A stretch of DNA of 64,000 bases from a bacterium (GTDB lineage Bacteria > Hydrothermota > UBA3073 > JACQXS01 > JAQTXJ01): the NCBI GenBank assembly GCA_028716385.1, contig JAQUPX010000001.1, forward strand, positions 218,775 to 282,774, in the 5' to 3' direction. The notes below the pieces were generated by a model. The model saw only the letters and a list, made by a program, of their open reading frames with translations. It did no database searches and was not told where the DNA came from. Positions 62,529 to 64,000 of the stretch are shown here, in pieces; the first letter of the stretch is position 1, and every line of letters starts with the position of its first letter. The position numbers and the translations under genes are program-made.

Positions 62529-63011
62529 ATGAAAGATTTTTCGAAAAGAAGTTTATATGCTTTATCTTTTATGTTTTTAGTCTTTCTTTTTTGTTCGTGC
62601 GGGCGTCCAACATATGTCTCCCCACATAAGACTGTGGGTAAATGGCTTGATACTACTTGTGTTATTGCTAATGGGGACTCTTATAAGTGGGAAAAGGGAA
62701 GATATGTGATGATGCAAGAGGGGGCATGGTGGGGTTCTGGAGATACGCTAACCGTTGAAGTAACTCAAGAAGCTGGACCTGCTATTGGGCATATTCTTCT
62801 TAATGAAGGTTACAACGGAACTTATACAACAATTTTTCAACAAGACAGCGTCTATTCTGTAAATTGGGTTCATAAGTTTAAAAACTATACGGGTATGACA
62901 CAAGATACCATTGCATTAACAATTAATAATACTTCTACGTCCGAAACCCTAAGAATTAACGTTAAAGTAGAAATAATTAATTGGGATGCAGGTTGCTACG
63001 AAAGTCCGTGA
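62529..63011 (+). CDS. Lipoprotein, unknown function
   Basis: This 160-residue protein has a lipobox FCSC near residue 23, then a beta-rich domain with WEKGRYVMMQEGAWWGSGD and VEVTQEAGPAIGHILLNEG. No family is recognised. I chose the ATG at 62529, which has AAAGGGGG upstream and begins the signal. The earlier ATG at 62496 lies in a repeat. Confidence 0.65.
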   Translation: MKDFSKRSLYALSFMFLVFLFCSCGRPTYVSPHKTVGKWLDTTCVIANGDSYKWEKGRYVMMQEGAWWGSGDTLTVEVTQEAGPAIGHILLNEGYNGTYTTIFQQDSVYSVNWVHKFKNYTGMTQDTIALTINNTSTSETLRINVKVEIINWDAGCYESP

Positions 63012-63070
63012 AATATATTTATATATAAGTATTTGTAAGGTAAAAGTAATAAGAGACAAGGAGAGTAACT

Positions 63071-64000
63071 ATGTATAAAAAATTAGGAGTTTGTGTTTTT
63101 ATAGGAATAATTGGAGTTATTAATCTTGCAATCGCATCCGCACCGGATACCCTCTGGACAAGGACTTATGGCGGGACCGGCGATGATGCGGCTTATTCAG
63201 TTCAATCCGTCTCAGGCGGAACAGACGGATTTATTATTTCAGGATATACAGGATCTTTCGGGGCAGGGAATGAAGATGTTTATCTAATTCGAACAAATTC
63301 TTCGGGTAATACTTTGTGGACCAAAACTTTCGGCGGGGCCGGCTATGAAGAGGGGTATTCCGTTCAGCAAACTTCTGACAGTGGATTTATTATTGCCGGA
63401 AACACAAACTCTTTCGGGGCAGGCAGTAGGGACGTCTATCTGATTAAGACAAATTCTTCCGGCGATACGCTATGGACAAGAACTTTCGGCGGAACTGAAT
63501 ATGATTGGGGTTATTCCGTTCAACAGACTGAAGATAACGGTTTTATTATTGCAGGAGAAACAAGTTCTTTCGGAGCGGGCTCTGGCGATGTTTATCTAAT
63601 TAGGACAAATTCTTCAGGTGATACTCTTTGGACAAGAACTTATGGTGGGACTAGCGGCGATCGCGGACATTCCGTTCAATCCGCCTCAGGCGGAACAGGC
63701 GGATTTATCATTGCAGGAGAGACACGCTCTTTCGGAGCAGGCAGTGGCGATGTTTATCTAATCAGAGCAGATTCTTTAGGCGATACTCTTTGGACAAGAA
63801 CTTATGGCGGGACTGATTCCGATGAAGGATATTCCGTTCAACAAACTGAAGACGGTGGATTTATTGTTGCCGGAAGAACAGGGCCTGTCGGGACAAACGT
63901 TTATGATGTCTATCTAATTAAAACAAATTCTTTAGGCGATACTATCTGGACGAGAACTTATGGCGGAACTGAAAGCGATTATGCTTATTCGGTTCAATCC
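63071..64000 (+). CDS. Secreted repeat protein, paralogue of the 60066 gene (3' end beyond window)
   Basis: An ATG at 63071 opens a signal peptide (INLAIASA) and the frame stays open to the window edge (310 codons). It carries at least six repeats of the same type as the 60066 protein (DTLWTRTFGGTEYDWGYSV, IIAGETSSFGAGSGDVYLI). Two repeats have QSVSGGTDGG-like and QSASGGTGG segments encoded by TCCGYCTCAGGCGGA palindromes (63206-63220 and 63680-63694) in place of QQTEDGG. A sorting domain is expected outside the window. Confidence 0.85.
   Translation, partial: MYKKLGVCVFIGIIGVINLAIASAPDTLWTRTYGGTGDDAAYSVQSVSGGTDGFIISGYTGSFGAGNEDVYLIRTNSSGNTLWTKTFGGAGYEEGYSVQQTSDSGFIIAGNTNSFGAGSRDVYLIKTNSSGDTLWTRTFGGTEYDWGYSVQQTEDNGFIIAGETSSFGAGSGDVYLIRTNSSGDTLWTRTYGGTSGDRGHSVQSASGGTGGFIIAGETRSFGAGSGDVYLIRADSLGDTLWTRTYGGTDSDEGYSVQQTEDGGFIVAGRTGPVGTNVYDVYLIKTNSLGDTIWTRTYGGTESDYAYSVQS

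Noticed and set aside
1..64000. CRISPR array, tRNA or rRNA genes
   Set aside because: No regularly spaced direct repeats, cloverleaf signatures or rRNA-like conserved stretches were seen; the repeats present are palindromic and irregularly spaced.

Overview
The window is AT-rich DNA from an uncultured-looking, Gram-negative, probably anaerobic bacterium. The outer membrane is implied by a TonB-dependent receptor, a beta-barrel protein, SurA-type foldase and lipoproteins. About ten secreted proteins end in, or carry, a type IX secretion (Por)-like sorting domain or the related FlgD-like domain. That combination, with FISUMP, GH16 and propeller-repeat surface proteins, fits the FCB group or a neighbouring candidate phylum such as WOR-3. 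The lineage is inference: no rRNA is present.

Layout. 1-7 kb (minus): a GltD-like flavoprotein with a membrane head, an AmrS-like radical SAM protein, a GxxExxY protein, a thioredoxin-CcdA fusion read through an in-frame UGA, small membrane proteins and a glycosyltransferase. 7-11.6 kb: a histidine kinase/NtrC-type regulator pair split by a toxin-antitoxin insertion flanked by a 48-bp direct repeat. 12-15 kb: a three-gene envelope operon (lipoprotein, FecR/aromatic-repeat protein, small exported protein). 15-20 kb (minus): TonB receptor, Gly-rich membrane protein, exported protein, TPR protein. 20.4-33 kb: a metal/thiol island with two ArsR regulators, an ArsP-type permease, several thioredoxin-fold proteins, CcdA, a FtsX-type ABC transporter, Acr3 and hgcA-hgcB (mercury methylation). 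33-41 kb: a second secreted UGA gene, RpiB, a coiled-coil lipoprotein, a LysM protein, then the PhoH/HD-7TM/YbeY/two CNNM-CBS cluster. 41-48 kb (minus): FISUMP protein, a lone NuoL/HyfB-like subunit, TadA, N-half transketolase, PdxA, SurA/PpiC. 48-64 kb: a run of secreted, sorting-domain proteins interrupted by isocitrate dehydrogenase and a ROK kinase.

Main discoveries. (1) Three genes contain an in-frame UGA exactly where a CxxC cysteine is expected (UxxC), each followed at bacterial-SECIS distance by a hairpin. They are predicted selenoproteins; two carry surface-sorting domains. Many other genes here end in UGA, so this is recoding at specific sites rather than a changed code. (2) hgcA and hgcB carry the diagnostic motifs and lie downstream of arsR and acr3. 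(3) The genome holds several families of short palindromic elements, both between genes and in-frame inside genes. One exact 24-bp, 8-codon insertion (MEHPAxAV) occurs in RpiB and in a sorting domain whose uninterrupted paralogue is in the same window. Two composite families have variable hairpins between fixed arms, and one shows compensatory base changes.
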